Shown: positions 1 to 9,467 of the stretch, one piece after another
How the letters are laid out: every line of letters begins with the position of its first letter
Numbering within the stretch: position 1 is the first letter of the stretch
Source: Clostridium merdae
Lineage (GTDB): Bacteria; Bacillota; Clostridia; Oscillospirales; Acutalibacteraceae
NCBI RefSeq assembly: GCF_900176635.1
Contig: NZ_FXLN01000004.1
Span: 1,384,231 to 1,448,230, forward strand
Reading direction: 5' to 3'
DNA length: 64,000 nt
Made by a program: the position numbers and the translations under genes
Notes under the pieces: model-generated
Databases searched by the model: none
Told to the model about the DNA's origin: nothing
What the model saw: only the letters and a program-made list of their open reading frames with translations

Positions 1-2277
1 AGCCTTCTGCTCAACTGTGTAGCCGAGTGTTTTGAAATCATCAACGCTGACTGCACTGGAGTAAGCCTGGAATGCAGTTGCACCAGCAGACAAACCATCG
101 GTGAGCTTCAGTGTAATGTCTTCCATGCTGTCTTCAATGAACAGCTTGCCAGCGGGAACTGCCAAAGTACCATCACCAGATACACTGTTGATGCGGCCAC
201 CAGCAATTGTGAGCATACCATCTTCATCTTCAATGTCGATGGAACCAGCATCTAAAGTACCTTTTACAACAACCTTAGAAGCACCCAAAACATCAATATT
301 TACATCGGAAGTATTGATGATAGAGCTAATTGAACCAGTGAAATCATCAAATGTGAGATCATTCTCGTAGTCAGCATCAACTACATTAATAGAAACGTTC
401 TCGTCATTCAAGAAAATCTCGCCCTTTACAGTGCCAGTAATCTTAACAAGAGCATCGCTAGAAGAAGAAATCTCAACTTTGGGTTCATCTTTGTCTTTTG
501 CTGTTACATTGCCGTTGATGGTGGTAGCAATTTCATCATCATCAGCGTCGATGTCAACAGTTTTACCCTTGACATCACCAGCAATTGTGCCACCATTAAT
601 GGTAACAACAGCCTTGTCTGCGTCGATTTCCTTAGCTTTACCTTCGTCAATAGTAATTGTAGGGTTATTGCCCTTTTGCTTCAAGGTACCAACATTACCG
701 TCGTCAATGTCAATTATGTTAGACTCAATGTCACCAGTAGTAGCTCCATCAACTGTAATTCTAGCAGCATCATTACCAGTAATTTTACCAACCTTACCAC
801 CGTTTACATCAAGAGCAGTAACATTATCAGCTAGCTTAATATCATAGCCAGTGATGGAAATTGCTTTGGACTTTTGCTCGGTGCTCCACTTATCACTATC
901 AAAATCAATGGACTCGCCATATTCACTAATATAAGTAGAACTACCCTTCTTATTAATCTCCAGGCCACTGTAATTTACAGTCCACTGCTTAGCAACAGTA
1001 AATTTGTAGGTGTCCTTCTTATCGCTATCTGTTTTTGTGTTCAGAGTAGCCTGAGTGGAAATTGTGCCAGTAGAAGCATATTTTACTTTGCTTACATTGT
1101 CGCCTTTAAGAGCAGAATCTAAAGCAGTCTTAGCATCAGTAACTGCCTTTTCAAGAGCAGCCTTCTTTGTTACATCTCCGGCTTTAGCATCTGCTAGATC
1201 ATCCTCTGCAGTTTTTACAGCAGCAGTTTTTGTAACAACGGTAGCTGCAGCAGTATTGTATTTTTCAAGTTTATCCTGTGCAGCCGCCAGAGCAGCCTGC
1301 GTTTCAGCGGTAGAAGCAGCATCATCGGCAGCTTTTGCGTCAGCTACAGCTTTCTCTAAATCGGTTTTGCTTAGGTCTTTATAATTTTCATCATCCTGAG
1401 CAGTTTTTAACTCATCTTTTGCTTTAGTTACAGCTTCCTCAAGAGCAGTAAAGTCTCCTGCTGTATAATTTGCAAGAGCTGCCTTTGCATCCGCAAGAGC
1501 TTCACGGGCAGAATCTACAGTATCGTTACCTTCACCAACCTCTTTAAAGGTAGTGGGAAGAGTGTAAACGCCAGCTTCAAAAGGAACTCTAACGTTTTTA
1601 TTAAGAGCAAAAGCTTTATCGCTTGTTGTTTTAACAGTAAAGCCCTTGTCTGTTGTAACTAAAGTGTACTTAGCATGCATAGAAGAATCCGAAACCTGAG
1701 AAGCCTCATACACACCAAAGGTCAATTCTTTATCATTGGTGGAAGCAACTTCAACAGAATCAGGCTTATCATCTACAATCTCATTATCTGTTACTTTTGC
1801 AACAATCTGAGCACCTACAGGGTTAGCATAAATCGTGATGTCTTTCTTTGCTCTTACTTTAACGGTTTTGTCATCACGATCATATTCGCCTTCATAGGTA
1901 ACAGTGATAACTTCTTTGCCCTTTGCGTCTTTCGACAAATAAAGCGCATTCTCAACATCGTTATCGCCCTTGGTGTTATCCTTAATGGACTTCACGATGC
2001 GGTCACCAGATGCATGAGTGAAGCTTACAAACTCAACATCACTTGCTTCCTCGTTGTCATAAGTTTTTACTGTCGGGTCGCCAAGGAACTCATCGATGTT
2101 AATCAGACCATCTTGATTACTGTTGCTCACCAAGTACAGCTCATCAGTGTCAACGGTCAGTCTGCCATTCTCACGAGTAGAAGTAGCAGCGGATGCAAAG
2201 TTCAGGGATGAAAAGCTTGAAACGATCATGGCAGAAGCCAGAACCAGAGACAAAACTTTGCTTTTGGTTTTGTTCAT
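1..2277 (-). CDS. Large secreted Asp-rich surface protein (S-layer-like), 3' end outside window
   Basis: The reading frame is open from an ATG at 2277 to the left edge (759 codons seen), so the C-terminus is missing. AAGGAGGA lies just upstream of the start. Residues 1-31 form a typical signal peptide (MNKTKSK, hydrophobic core, ending near ASAA). Residues about 253-392 are an Ala/Lys/Asp-rich helical stretch resembling FIVAR-type or coiled-coil spacers. From about residue 470 the protein is rich in Asp, Gly, Val and Ile with short beta-strand-like repeats, as in beta-helical surface proteins. No SLH or sortase motif lies in the visible part. The consensus promoter and acidic secreted composition suggest an abundant cell-surface or S-layer protein; that is inference. 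Exact family not recognised. Confidence 0.8.
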   Translation of the reverse strand, partial: MNKTKSKVLSLVLASAMIVSSFSSLNFASAATSTRENGRLTVDTDELYLVSNSNQDGLINIDEFLGDPTVKTYDNEEASDVEFVSFTHASGDRIVKSIKDNTKGDNDVENALYLSKDAKGKEVITVTYEGEYDRDDKTVKVRAKKDITIYANPVGAQIVAKVTDNEIVDDKPDSVEVASTNDKELTFGVYEASQVSDSSMHAKYTLVTTDKGFTVKTTSDKAFALNKNVRVPFEAGVYTLPTTFKEVGEGNDTVDSAREALADAKAALANYTAGDFTALEEAVTKAKDELKTAQDDENYKDLSKTDLEKAVADAKAADDAASTAETQAALAAAQDKLEKYNTAAATVVTKTAAVKTAEDDLADAKAGDVTKKAALEKAVTDAKTALDSALKGDNVSKVKYASTGTISTQATLNTKTDSDKKDTYKFTVAKQWTVNYSGLEINKKGSSTYISEYGESIDFDSDKWSTEQKSKAISITGYDIKLADNVTALDVNGGKVGKITGNDAARITVDGATTGDIESNIIDIDDGNVGTLKQKGNNPTITIDEGKAKEIDADKAVVTINGGTIAGDVKGKTVDIDADDDEIATTINGNVTAKDKDEPKVEISSSSDALVKITGTVKGEIFLNDENVSINVVDADYENDLTFDDFTGSISSIINTSDVNIDVLGASKVVVKGTLDAGSIDIEDEDGMLTIAGGRINSVSGDGTLAVPAGKLFIEDSMEDITLKLTDGLSAGATAFQAYSSAVSVDDFKTLGYTVEQKA

Positions 2278-2436
2278 CCTTTTTAGTCCTCCTTAAAAAT
2301 ATCGTTTTTGTTGTGCGTATTTGCGTTGTGCTTATGAAACGTAAACATACATGGCAGCTCTGGGTTTCGCCCCCCAGAACAAACGGAAGTAACCACCGTT
2401 CCGTAAGAAACTTACAGCCACACCGTTTATATGTTT
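2278..2436 (-). promoter_or_regulatory. Structured 5' leader of the surface-protein gene
   Basis: About 160 nt separate the predicted transcription start from the ATG at 2277. The leader contains a 7-bp hairpin (2401-2407 with 2411-2417), a competing 5-bp pairing (2384-2388 with 2399-2403) that uses some of the same bases, and a 5-bp hairpin at 2360-2364/2373-2377. No known riboswitch class was recognised; the c-di-GMP-I core was looked for and not found. It may stabilise the mRNA or regulate it. Confidence 0.4.
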
Positions 2437-2442
2437 AGTTGA

Positions 2443-2471
2443 ATTATACGGGATAGCGGACAGAATGTCAA
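2443..2471 (-). promoter_or_regulatory. Perfect sigma-A promoter of the surface-protein gene
   Basis: On the minus strand TTGACA (2466-2471) is followed by a 17-nt spacer and TATAAT (2443-2448), an exact match to the vegetative consensus. The start of transcription is expected near 2436. Such a strong promoter fits a very abundant protein. Confidence 0.85.
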
Positions 2472-2685
2472 GGACATTTTTGCCTTTTTTTCAAATTTTA
2501 ACACCCCGCGAAGCCTTGGTACGCCTAGGTTTCTCAGTATTTTCCATGGCAAATTCAGTTATGTCCAATTCATAGACTAATTGTTAACAATTTATGAATT
2601 ATTACATTTTTCTGTCTTTTTTCTTTCCATGCGCTGCATGGGATTTTTTTGGAACAAGCTGTTTTGCAGGCAGGTTCTCACTTTC

Positions 2686-4317
2686 TCATTCGCCGTTAAC
2701 CGGTCGTCCGTTTTGCCATTTGCCCGAAAATTCAATTTGTCCATTTGGGGTATAAGAGGTACCCACTCCATGGCGCACTCCGTTTTTCCACTCGCCGGAA
2801 TAACAGATGCAGCCGTTCGCATCAAACAGCGTTACCTCGCCGCTAGGTACGCCGTTTTGCCAGCGAGCCACCAGCAGAGTGCCATCCTTTCTGCGAAAGC
2901 TGACGCCCACGCCGTGGCGCTGCCCATCTTGGAGCGCACCTGCGTAGCACACCGCGCCATCCGCTCCCAGCACTGCGCCAGAAGCACCGGGGCGGTCCTC
3001 CTGCCACATACCGGCATACAGGCCGCTGCCGTCCGGTCGAAAGCCCACACCTGCACCGTCTCGAAGATTGTTACGCCAAGAACCGGCATAGCACAAACGG
3101 CCCGTTCTATAATAGAAAGAGCCAAAGCCATCCCGCATGCCACGAGAATACGTTCCCTCATAGGCGGTATTGCCACTCGGCATTTCGGTTCTGCCCCTGC
3201 CGTGGCGTTCCCCGCCCAGCAGCTCACCATAATACAGGTAATGCTCCGTTTGGCTGATGACAATGTGGTGCACCGCCCGCGGGATTTCCTCTGCCGCCTC
3301 TGGTAATTCCGGTGCTATGGGAGCAGACAGCCCCGGTGCGCGCACGGTTCCATCAAACCCGCACTTTGCCACCGTATACCGAACGGGAGGTGTTTTCTCC
3401 TCTTGCTCCGGAGTTGCTTTTTCCGAAGGATTGCTTTGCGCTTCTGGAACATCCGGCTGGGTGGAATCTTTTTTTGGTAAATCCTGCATCAATTGAGAAT
3501 TCCTGCATATTTCCCCATGGCGGATGCCCAAGCCCTCTTCCATTTTTCGTATCTGCTCCATTAAATCAGCTACGCCAATGTGCGGCTCCGGATTCTCGAG
3601 AGGATTTGAAAACTTCTTTTTTTCGTCTTGCTTTTCCTCTACAGTAGGAGGAGCAGAAGCGGGCTTGTCCGGTGTAAAAATAGGGATTAACGAGATTGCT
3701 CCGCTTTTCAGCCGCTCTTGCAATTCAATTCGCTTTTGGTATTCCTCCTGCGAGCAATAACACACATCACCGTCCAGTCGGGCAGCAATCACCTGTGGCT
3801 CGCCCACTTCCGAATCAATCCTTGCCTGTTCTGCGGTTCCCATAAAAATGGGGCAGGCAACTAGCACGGTATGGCTCTCATCCCCATTTTGCTCTTTGCG
3901 TGTGAGTGTTAGCGTACCCGGCTTCTCTGTGGAAGCAGAGAGAAGCTCTTGTACTGAGCCATCCGGCGCAAAGAATTCCGCCTGCTCCAAATGATGCTCC
4001 TTATTAAATTGGATTCTGCTGCGAAGCGAACCGTTTTCATTATAATAGGAAAGCAGCCATACGTCCGGCGTAGAGCTTACCTGCTCCATCAGGCGGCGGT
4101 CTACGTGTTTTTCCCAAGCAAAGCTGCTCGAAGACAAGGTGTAGCGCACCTGTACCATCAGGCCATCTTCTAAATAGGAAAGACGTTCTTTTTTCTTATG
4201 TAACCCGCCAGCTTCAAAAAAATCCTTTCGGGCTTGGTACAACAACCCGTGCAGTGAAGCGAGGGCGCTGTACCCTTTATAATAAATTGTTAGTATCTCT
4301 TGCTCCGAAACCTGCAT
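2686..4317 (-). CDS. MORN-repeat protein
   Basis: A 543-residue cytoplasmic protein with no signal peptide. The ATG at 4317 has GGGAGG about 10 nt upstream. Residues 1-200 are not recognised; residues 200-330 are a low-complexity Glu/Pro/Lys-rich linker. From about residue 359 to the end there are roughly seven to eight MORN repeats with the YxGxWxxGxRHGxG pattern (for example YSGEWKNGVRHGVGTSY near the end). MORN repeats form beta-hairpin solenoids that bind lipids or proteins. The gene stands alone between the surface-protein promoter and a terminator region. The high GC of this gene leaves several long open frames on the other strand, which are not real. Role unknown. Confidence 0.8.
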   Translation of the reverse strand: MQVSEQEILTIYYKGYSALASLHGLLYQARKDFFEAGGLHKKKERLSYLEDGLMVQVRYTLSSSSFAWEKHVDRRLMEQVSSTPDVWLLSYYNENGSLRSRIQFNKEHHLEQAEFFAPDGSVQELLSASTEKPGTLTLTRKEQNGDESHTVLVACPIFMGTAEQARIDSEVGEPQVIAARLDGDVCYCSQEEYQKRIELQERLKSGAISLIPIFTPDKPASAPPTVEEKQDEKKKFSNPLENPEPHIGVADLMEQIRKMEEGLGIRHGEICRNSQLMQDLPKKDSTQPDVPEAQSNPSEKATPEQEEKTPPVRYTVAKCGFDGTVRAPGLSAPIAPELPEAAEEIPRAVHHIVISQTEHYLYYGELLGGERHGRGRTEMPSGNTAYEGTYSRGMRDGFGSFYYRTGRLCYAGSWRNNLRDGAGVGFRPDGSGLYAGMWQEDRPGASGAVLGADGAVCYAGALQDGQRHGVGVSFRRKDGTLLVARWQNGVPSGEVTLFDANGCICYSGEWKNGVRHGVGTSYTPNGQIEFSGKWQNGRPVNGE

Positions 4318-4507
4318 GGCTCGAAACCTCCCAATGCCTGATCATCATATTTATAATCGAAAAGTATGCAATTGTTCCATTTCATTCTAAGAGTAGTGAA
4401 ATACTCAAAACAAAACCGATTTATGTTACATTAAATTAGTTTATCTGATGCAAGTTTCTTTGGCAAGGGAAACGTGGCGGTTTTTTGCGATTTTCTTCAA
4501 AAAGAAA

Positions 4508-4553
4508 GCTGCCGTAAAACAAAGCGGAAGTTCCGCATCCGTTTTACGGCAGC
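4508..4553. terminator. Intrinsic terminator, bidirectional
   Basis: Perfect 13-bp arms (4508-4520 with 4541-4553) enclose an inner GCGGAA/TTCCGC hairpin. T-rich tracts lie on both sides, so it can end the minus-strand small gene at 4570. The name of the loop element is not recognised. Confidence 0.75.
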
Positions 4554-4569
4554 CGTGCCTGGGCTGTTT

Positions 4570-4752
4570 TTATTTGAACATATACTCCATGTTGTCCAGC
4601 ACGCCATTTACTTTACGCATTGCCTTATTGGCTGTGCGTTTGATTTGACGGTTGTTGCCTTTCATCGCTTTGCTGCCCACACTGGCAATTGCCATGCCGG
4701 CTGCCAGCCCTGCACTAATGCCTTTCATGAATCCTTTTGTTTCATTATACAT
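4570..4752 (-). CDS. Small conserved-looking protein, 60 aa
   Basis: The start at 4752 is chosen because GGAGGG lies 8 nt upstream; a longer frame reaches 4797 but has no ribosome binding site. The protein starts MYNETKGFMKG, has a Gly/Ala-rich central hydrophobic stretch (about residues 9-28, possibly a short membrane segment or glycine-zipper helix) and a basic second half ending NMEYMFK. It resembles the small proteins of unknown function often seen in Ruminococcaceae, but no family is named with confidence. It is followed directly by a strong terminator. Confidence 0.6.
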   Translation of the reverse strand: MYNETKGFMKGISAGLAAGMAIASVGSKAMKGNNRQIKRTANKAMRKVNGVLDNMEYMFK

Positions 4753-5062
4753 TTCGCATACCCTCCATATGGTGTAGATCATTTTCAGACCCAACATTAT
4801 TTATTCCCTCCACACTCGATAGATAATCAGAAAGATTATGGCAAAACCATTTCAATGGGGAATGATTCCAAGCCTTTTTGCAACACTAACTTTTTTCACT
4901 TTCTATATAAAATCAGATGAGATACGCGCCTATTCTCGCTGAACTTTGTATTTTTTTGATTTTTTTGTTGTTTTAGCAATAGACTTTTTCTGTCGCTTGC
5001 ATTATGATTGGTATGGTAAACGACAATAATTCCCAAACTAACCGTGAAAGGATTACCCAAAC

Positions 5063-5557
5063 ATGGCAACCCTAAATATTGTGATGGTAGAACCCGAGAT
5101 TCCCCAGAACACGGGCAATGTGGCGCGTACCTGTGCCGCAACCGGAGCTACCCTGCACTTAGTTGGGCCAATGGGCTTTACCATTGACGATAAAAAACTA
5201 AAGCGTGCCGGGCTAGATTACTGGCATTTGCTCGATATTCGCTACTATGATAATTTGTCCGATTTCTTCAAACAAAATTCCGGGCATTTTTTCTATTTTT
5301 CAACCAAAGCGCCCCGTAACCATTCGCAGGCAACCTACCCAGACAACAGCTACCTTGTGTTTGGCAAAGAAACCGCCGGCCTGCCGGAAGCCCTCTTGCA
5401 AGAAAATCCCGATTCCGTTGTGCGAATTCCCATGCTGGAAGAAGCACGCAGCCTAAATCTTTCAAACGCTGTGGCAATAGGCGTTTATGAGGTGCTTCGC
5501 CAATGGGATTACCCCCGTTTAAATCAAATTGGTCAGCCGCGAAGCTTTGAATGGTAA
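5063..5557 (+). CDS. trmL: tRNA (cytidine(34)-2'-O)-methyltransferase TrmL
   Basis: A 164-residue SPOUT-class RNA methyltransferase, the usual TrmL length. It uses S-adenosylmethionine to methylate the ribose of the wobble base in certain tRNA-Leu species. The N-terminal PEIPQNTGNVART motif, the LVFGKETAGLPE loop and the C-terminal IPMLEEARSLNLSNAVAI knot motif are all present. GTGAAAGGA lies upstream of the ATG. It is not obviously co-transcribed with the glycolytic genes; 220 nt separate it from pgk. Confidence 0.93.
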   Translation: MATLNIVMVEPEIPQNTGNVARTCAATGATLHLVGPMGFTIDDKKLKRAGLDYWHLLDIRYYDNLSDFFKQNSGHFFYFSTKAPRNHSQATYPDNSYLVFGKETAGLPEALLQENPDSVVRIPMLEEARSLNLSNAVAIGVYEVLRQWDYPRLNQIGQPRSFEW

Positions 5558-5777
5558 TTTTGTGCGGTAATCGAATAAAAAAGCCCTACGCACTTGAAAA
5601 GAAATGAAATATATTATAAAATAGTATGAGATAATTAATTATTTAACAATAGTGTGTCCCATACAAGCAAAACCATTTGCTACTTCATAGAAAAACTTGC
5701 TTACAATGATTATTCTTAGCATTACAACCCACGTTAACCGTGAAGTATCCATTTCTATAAAATAAGGAGTGCAGCAT

Positions 5778-6974
5778 ATGAACTATCTGAACAAAAAGAG
5801 TGTGGAAGATATTGACGTAGCGGGCAAACGCGTTTTGGTCCGTTGTGACTTTAATGTTCCCTTTGACGGCGAAGGAAAAATTTCGGACCCCAAGCGTATT
5901 GATGAGGCTCTCAGAACCATCCGTTACCTGATTGACCACCACGCAAAGGTCATCCTCTGCTCTCACTTGGGTCGCCCGAAGGGAGAATTCAACCCCAAAT
6001 ATTCTTTGGCACCCGTTGCTGAATACCTTTCTAAGGTACTCAGCCAGCCTGTGCAGATGGCGAAAGATGTGATTGGCGACAGCGCCAAAGCAATTTGCTC
6101 TTCTTTAAAGGAAGGCGAAGTGGCTCTTCTCGAAAACGTGCGTTTCCATAAGGAAGAAGAAAAGAACGACCCAGATTTCTCAAAGGCATTGGCGTCTTTG
6201 GCTGAAATTTACGTAAACGACGCGTTTGGTACTGCACACCGCGCACATGCTTCCACCGCTGGTGTGGCAGCTTACCTGCCTGCTGTATGCGGCTATTTGA
6301 TTCAGAAAGAGATTATCGTTATGGGCGGCGCTCTTGCGAATCCCAAGCGCCCCTTTGTATCCATTTTGGGCGGTGCAAAGGTATCCGATAAAATTGGCGT
6401 AATTAGCAATTTGCTGGATAAAGTCGATACGCTCATCATTGGCGGCGGTATGGCTTACACCTTTATGAAGGCACTCGGCTACTCCATTGGCACCTCTATC
6501 TGCGAGGATGACAAGCTGGAACTGGCGCAGGAAATGATGGCAAAAGCAAAAGAGAAGAATGTAAAATTCCTCATTCCGCTGGATAACGTGATTGCCGATA
6601 AATACGACGAAAACGCCGACCACAAGATTTCGGATTCCGACCGAATTCCCGATGGCTGGATGGGGCTTGATATTGGGCCCAAAACACAAGAATTGTTTAC
6701 TTCTGCTTTGGTTGGCGCTGGTACCGTTGTATGGAACGGCCCGATGGGCGTTAGTGAGTGGAAAAACTTTGCGGCAGGTACCGAGGCCGTAGCAAAAGCG
6801 GTAGCCGAAAGCGGTGCAATCTCAATTATTGGCGGTGGTGACTCCGCAGCAGCTGTGGAACAACTTGGCTTTGCGGACAAAATGACTCACATCTCTACCG
6901 GCGGCGGTGCTTCCCTGGAATTCCTTGAGGGATTAGAGCTGCCCGGCATTGCCTGCCTGAACGATAAAAACTAA
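5778..6974 (+). CDS. pgk: Phosphoglycerate kinase
   Basis: Transfers phosphate from 1,3-bisphosphoglycerate to ADP in glycolysis. 398 residues, normal for the family. The ATG at 5778 is chosen because AAGGAG ends 9 nt upstream; an in-frame GTG at 5769 overlaps that site. Visible signatures include RCDFNVP and HLGRPKG near the N-terminus, GGAKVSDK in the middle, and WNGPMGV, GGGDSAAAVEQ and STGGGASLEFLEG in the nucleotide-binding C-terminal domain. It heads a cluster with tpiA and gpmI; gap and eno are not in the window. Confidence 0.97.
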   Translation: MNYLNKKSVEDIDVAGKRVLVRCDFNVPFDGEGKISDPKRIDEALRTIRYLIDHHAKVILCSHLGRPKGEFNPKYSLAPVAEYLSKVLSQPVQMAKDVIGDSAKAICSSLKEGEVALLENVRFHKEEEKNDPDFSKALASLAEIYVNDAFGTAHRAHASTAGVAAYLPAVCGYLIQKEIIVMGGALANPKRPFVSILGGAKVSDKIGVISNLLDKVDTLIIGGGMAYTFMKALGYSIGTSICEDDKLELAQEMMAKAKEKNVKFLIPLDNVIADKYDENADHKISDSDRIPDGWMGLDIGPKTQELFTSALVGAGTVVWNGPMGVSEWKNFAAGTEAVAKAVAESGAISIIGGGDSAAAVEQLGFADKMTHISTGGGASLEFLEGLELPGIACLNDKN

Positions 6975-6980
6975 GGATGC

Positions 6981-7009
6981 AAAAGGGCAGGCGGCACGTC
7001 TGCCCTTTT
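6981..7009 (+). terminator. Intercistronic hairpin between pgk and tpiA
   Basis: Perfect 10-bp arms (6981-6990 with 7000-7009) enclose a 9-nt loop and end in TTTTCTTC. It can act as a partial terminator or as an mRNA-stabilising hairpin that lets pgk be expressed more than the downstream genes. Confidence 0.65.
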
Positions 7010-7066
7010 CTTCACGGAGCATCCGTATCGCGGTGCTTCTAACAGATAGAAAGGATGATCCCTCCT

Positions 7067-7837
7067 ATGAATAAAGATCTAAGAAAAGCCGTAATAGCCG
7101 GTAACTGGAAGATGAACAAAAACCCGGAACAGACAAAAATTTTATTAGGTGAAGTCGCACCATTGGTTGCGAATGCAAAATGCGATGTCGTCGCATGCGT
7201 TCCGTTCCTTGATCTTCCCGCAGCATTAGAGGCTGCAAAAGGCACCAACATTCAAATTGGCGCACAGAATTGCCACTGGGAGGAAAGCGGCGCATATACT
7301 GGTGAAATTGCCGCGAACATGCTTACCTCCATTGGTGTTACTTATGTAATTATCGGCCACAGTGAGCGCCGCACCTATTTTGGTGAAACCGATGAAACAG
7401 TCAACAAACGCATTCGTGCCGCACTGAATGCTGGTCTTACGGTTATTCTGTGCGTAGGTGAAACACTCGAACAGCGTGAGCAGGGCATTACTGAAGAGCT
7501 GGTTGCTCTGCAAACAAAGATTGCGCTGTTAGGCGTAACAAAAGAAGAGCTCTCCCGCGTCATCATTGCTTATGAACCCATTTGGGCAATTGGAACAGGT
7601 CGCACGGCTACCGCCGAACAAGCTGGCGAGGTTTGTGGTGCAATCCGCAAGGTTATCGCCGCTCTGTACGACAAACAAGCTGCGGAGGCTTTCACCATTC
7701 AATATGGCGGCTCGATGAATGCCAAAAATGCCGATGAGCTGCTTACTCAAACCGATGTTGACGGCGGCTTAATTGGCGGCGCCTCACTGAAAGCCGCAGA
7801 TTTTGCGGAGATTATCCGCGCTGCCACGGAGGGCTAA
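7067..7837 (+). CDS. tpiA: Triosephosphate isomerase
   Basis: Interconverts dihydroxyacetone phosphate and glyceraldehyde 3-phosphate. 256 residues, normal for the TIM family. Two starts are possible: the ATG at 7055 sits directly on the AAAGGA site, so the ATG at 7067 (MNKDLRKAVIAG) is preferred. Catalytic Lys is in GNWKMNK, catalytic His in IIGHSERR and catalytic Glu in AYEPIWAIGTG; the phosphate-binding GGSM and GLIGGASL loops are present. It lies between pgk and gpmI on the same strand, 32 nt before gpmI, so these two are probably co-transcribed. Confidence 0.97.
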   Translation: MNKDLRKAVIAGNWKMNKNPEQTKILLGEVAPLVANAKCDVVACVPFLDLPAALEAAKGTNIQIGAQNCHWEESGAYTGEIAANMLTSIGVTYVIIGHSERRTYFGETDETVNKRIRAALNAGLTVILCVGETLEQREQGITEELVALQTKIALLGVTKEELSRVIIAYEPIWAIGTGRTATAEQAGEVCGAIRKVIAALYDKQAAEAFTIQYGGSMNAKNADELLTQTDVDGGLIGGASLKAADFAEIIRAATEG

Positions 7838-7869
7838 TCCCTTAACTGTATCGCAAAGGAGAACCTTTT

Positions 7870-9384
7870 ATGAAAAAACCTTTGATTTTAATGATTTTAG
7901 ATGGATTCGGCTATGCCCCGGAATATGGTAACGCCATTATGGCGGCAAAAAAACCGAATCTGGATCGCCTTTTCCGTGAGAACCCCATCACACAAATTGG
8001 GGCATCCGGCCTTAATGTTGGCCTGCCGAACGGGCAGATGGGCAACTCTGAGGTTGGCCATACCAACATTGGCGCGGGGCGCATTGTATACCAAGAACTT
8101 ACTCGAATTTCAAAAGAAATTGAAGACGGTGATTTTTATAAGAATCCCGCTCTTATCAAAGCGGTAGCTGCTGCAAAGGCGAAAGGCACTGCACTTCACC
8201 TCATTGGTCTACTCTCCGATGGCGGTGTGCACAGCCACAACAGCCATATGTACGCGCTATTGGAGCTCGCAAAGCAGCACGGCTTAACGGAAGTTTATGT
8301 TCATGCCCTACTGGACGGCCGAGACGTTCCTCCTTCCTCTGGTAAAGCCTTTGTAGAGGATTGTCTTGCTAAAATGCAGGAAATTGGTGTAGGTAAAATT
8401 GCAACCGTAGCAGGGCGCTACTATGCAATGGATCGTGATAACCGCTGGGAGCGCGTCTCAAAAGCATACAACGCAATGGTAATGGGCGAGGGCGTTCAAA
8501 GCACCGACCCCGTGGCTTCCGTTGCAAAATCGTATGCAGACGGCGTTACTGACGAGTTCGTTCTACCCATTGTTTGCGGACCCGAAGGTCGCATTTCCGC
8601 CAATGATTCTGTGGTTTTCTTTAACTTCCGCCCAGACCGTGCAAGGGAGCTGACTCGCGCATTTGTCGACCCGGAATTTACGGGCTTCGAGCGCGCCAAC
8701 GGTTTCTTCCCTCTTACCTACGTCTGCATGACACAGTATGATGCAACCATGCCGAATGTTGATGTTGCGTTCCACCCGCAGAGCCTAAAAAACACACTGG
8801 GTGAGTATCTGTCCGATTTGGGCATGACCCAGCTACGCATCGCCGAAACGGAGAAGTATGCGCATGTCACGTTCTTCTTTAACGGTGGCGTAGAGACCGT
8901 ATACCCCGGAGAGGATCGTGTACTCATTAAATCCCCTGCAGTTGCCACGTATGACTTACAGCCGGAGATGAGTGCATATGCTGTAACCGATGCTTTGGTC
9001 GAGAAGATTGACAGCGGCATGTACGATGTCATCATTCTAAACTTTGCCAATTGCGATATGGTAGGCCACACCGGTGTCTTTGATGCCGCAAAAGCCGCTG
9101 TGGAAGCCGTAGATACCTGCGTAGGCCGTGTTGTTGAGGCAATTGAGCGCATGCACGGCACAGCCATTATTACCGCAGACCATGGCAATGCCGAAAAAAT
9201 GTACGAGGAGGACGGTTCCCCCTTTACCGCACATACCACAAATCCGGTTCCGTTCTGTGTTGTGGGCTACCCCTGCAAGCTGCGTGAAAACGGCAAGCTG
9301 GCAGATATTGCCCCCACCATGCTCAAGATTCTAGGCCTACCTCAGCCGCCAGAAATGACAGGCGAAAGCATTATTGTAGATTAA
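7870..9384 (+). CDS. gpmI: 2,3-bisphosphoglycerate-independent phosphoglycerate mutase
   Basis: Converts 3-phosphoglycerate to 2-phosphoglycerate through a phosphoserine, using two Mn ions. 504 residues, close to the family norm of about 510. AAAGGAG precedes the ATG. The metal-binding MILDGFGY motif, the active serine in GQMGNSEVGHTNIGAGR, the GRYYAMDRD motif and the C-terminal DHGNAEKM motif are visible. Last gene of the pgk-tpiA-gpmI cluster, followed by a strong terminator. Confidence 0.97.
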   Translation: MKKPLILMILDGFGYAPEYGNAIMAAKKPNLDRLFRENPITQIGASGLNVGLPNGQMGNSEVGHTNIGAGRIVYQELTRISKEIEDGDFYKNPALIKAVAAAKAKGTALHLIGLLSDGGVHSHNSHMYALLELAKQHGLTEVYVHALLDGRDVPPSSGKAFVEDCLAKMQEIGVGKIATVAGRYYAMDRDNRWERVSKAYNAMVMGEGVQSTDPVASVAKSYADGVTDEFVLPIVCGPEGRISANDSVVFFNFRPDRARELTRAFVDPEFTGFERANGFFPLTYVCMTQYDATMPNVDVAFHPQSLKNTLGEYLSDLGMTQLRIAETEKYAHVTFFFNGGVETVYPGEDRVLIKSPAVATYDLQPEMSAYAVTDALVEKIDSGMYDVIILNFANCDMVGHTGVFDAAKAAVEAVDTCVGRVVEAIERMHGTAIITADHGNAEKMYEEDGSPFTAHTTNPVPFCVVGYPCKLRENGKLADIAPTMLKILGLPQPPEMTGESIIVD

Positions 9385-9430
9385 TTTCTTCATTATATTT
9401 AAAAGAAAGCGATTCTTTAATATAAACCAA

Positions 9431-9467
9431 AAGGGTTCATTCCAATACTGGAATGAACCCCTTTTTT
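9431..9467. terminator. Terminator shared by gpmI and the convergent small gene
   Basis: Perfect 12-bp arms (9433-9444 with 9449-9460), a 4-nt loop, and A/T tracts on both sides. It overlaps the stop codon of the minus-strand gene at 9466 and serves both directions. Confidence 0.88.

Noticed and set aside
2278..2436. Cyclic di-GMP-I riboswitch before the surface gene
   Set aside because: The conserved GEMM core bases and the tetraloop receptor pair were not found.
2581..3306. Long plus-strand frame of 241 codons opposite the MORN gene
   Set aside because: No ribosome binding site, unlikely composition, and fully overlapped by a repeat-containing gene with clear MORN motifs.
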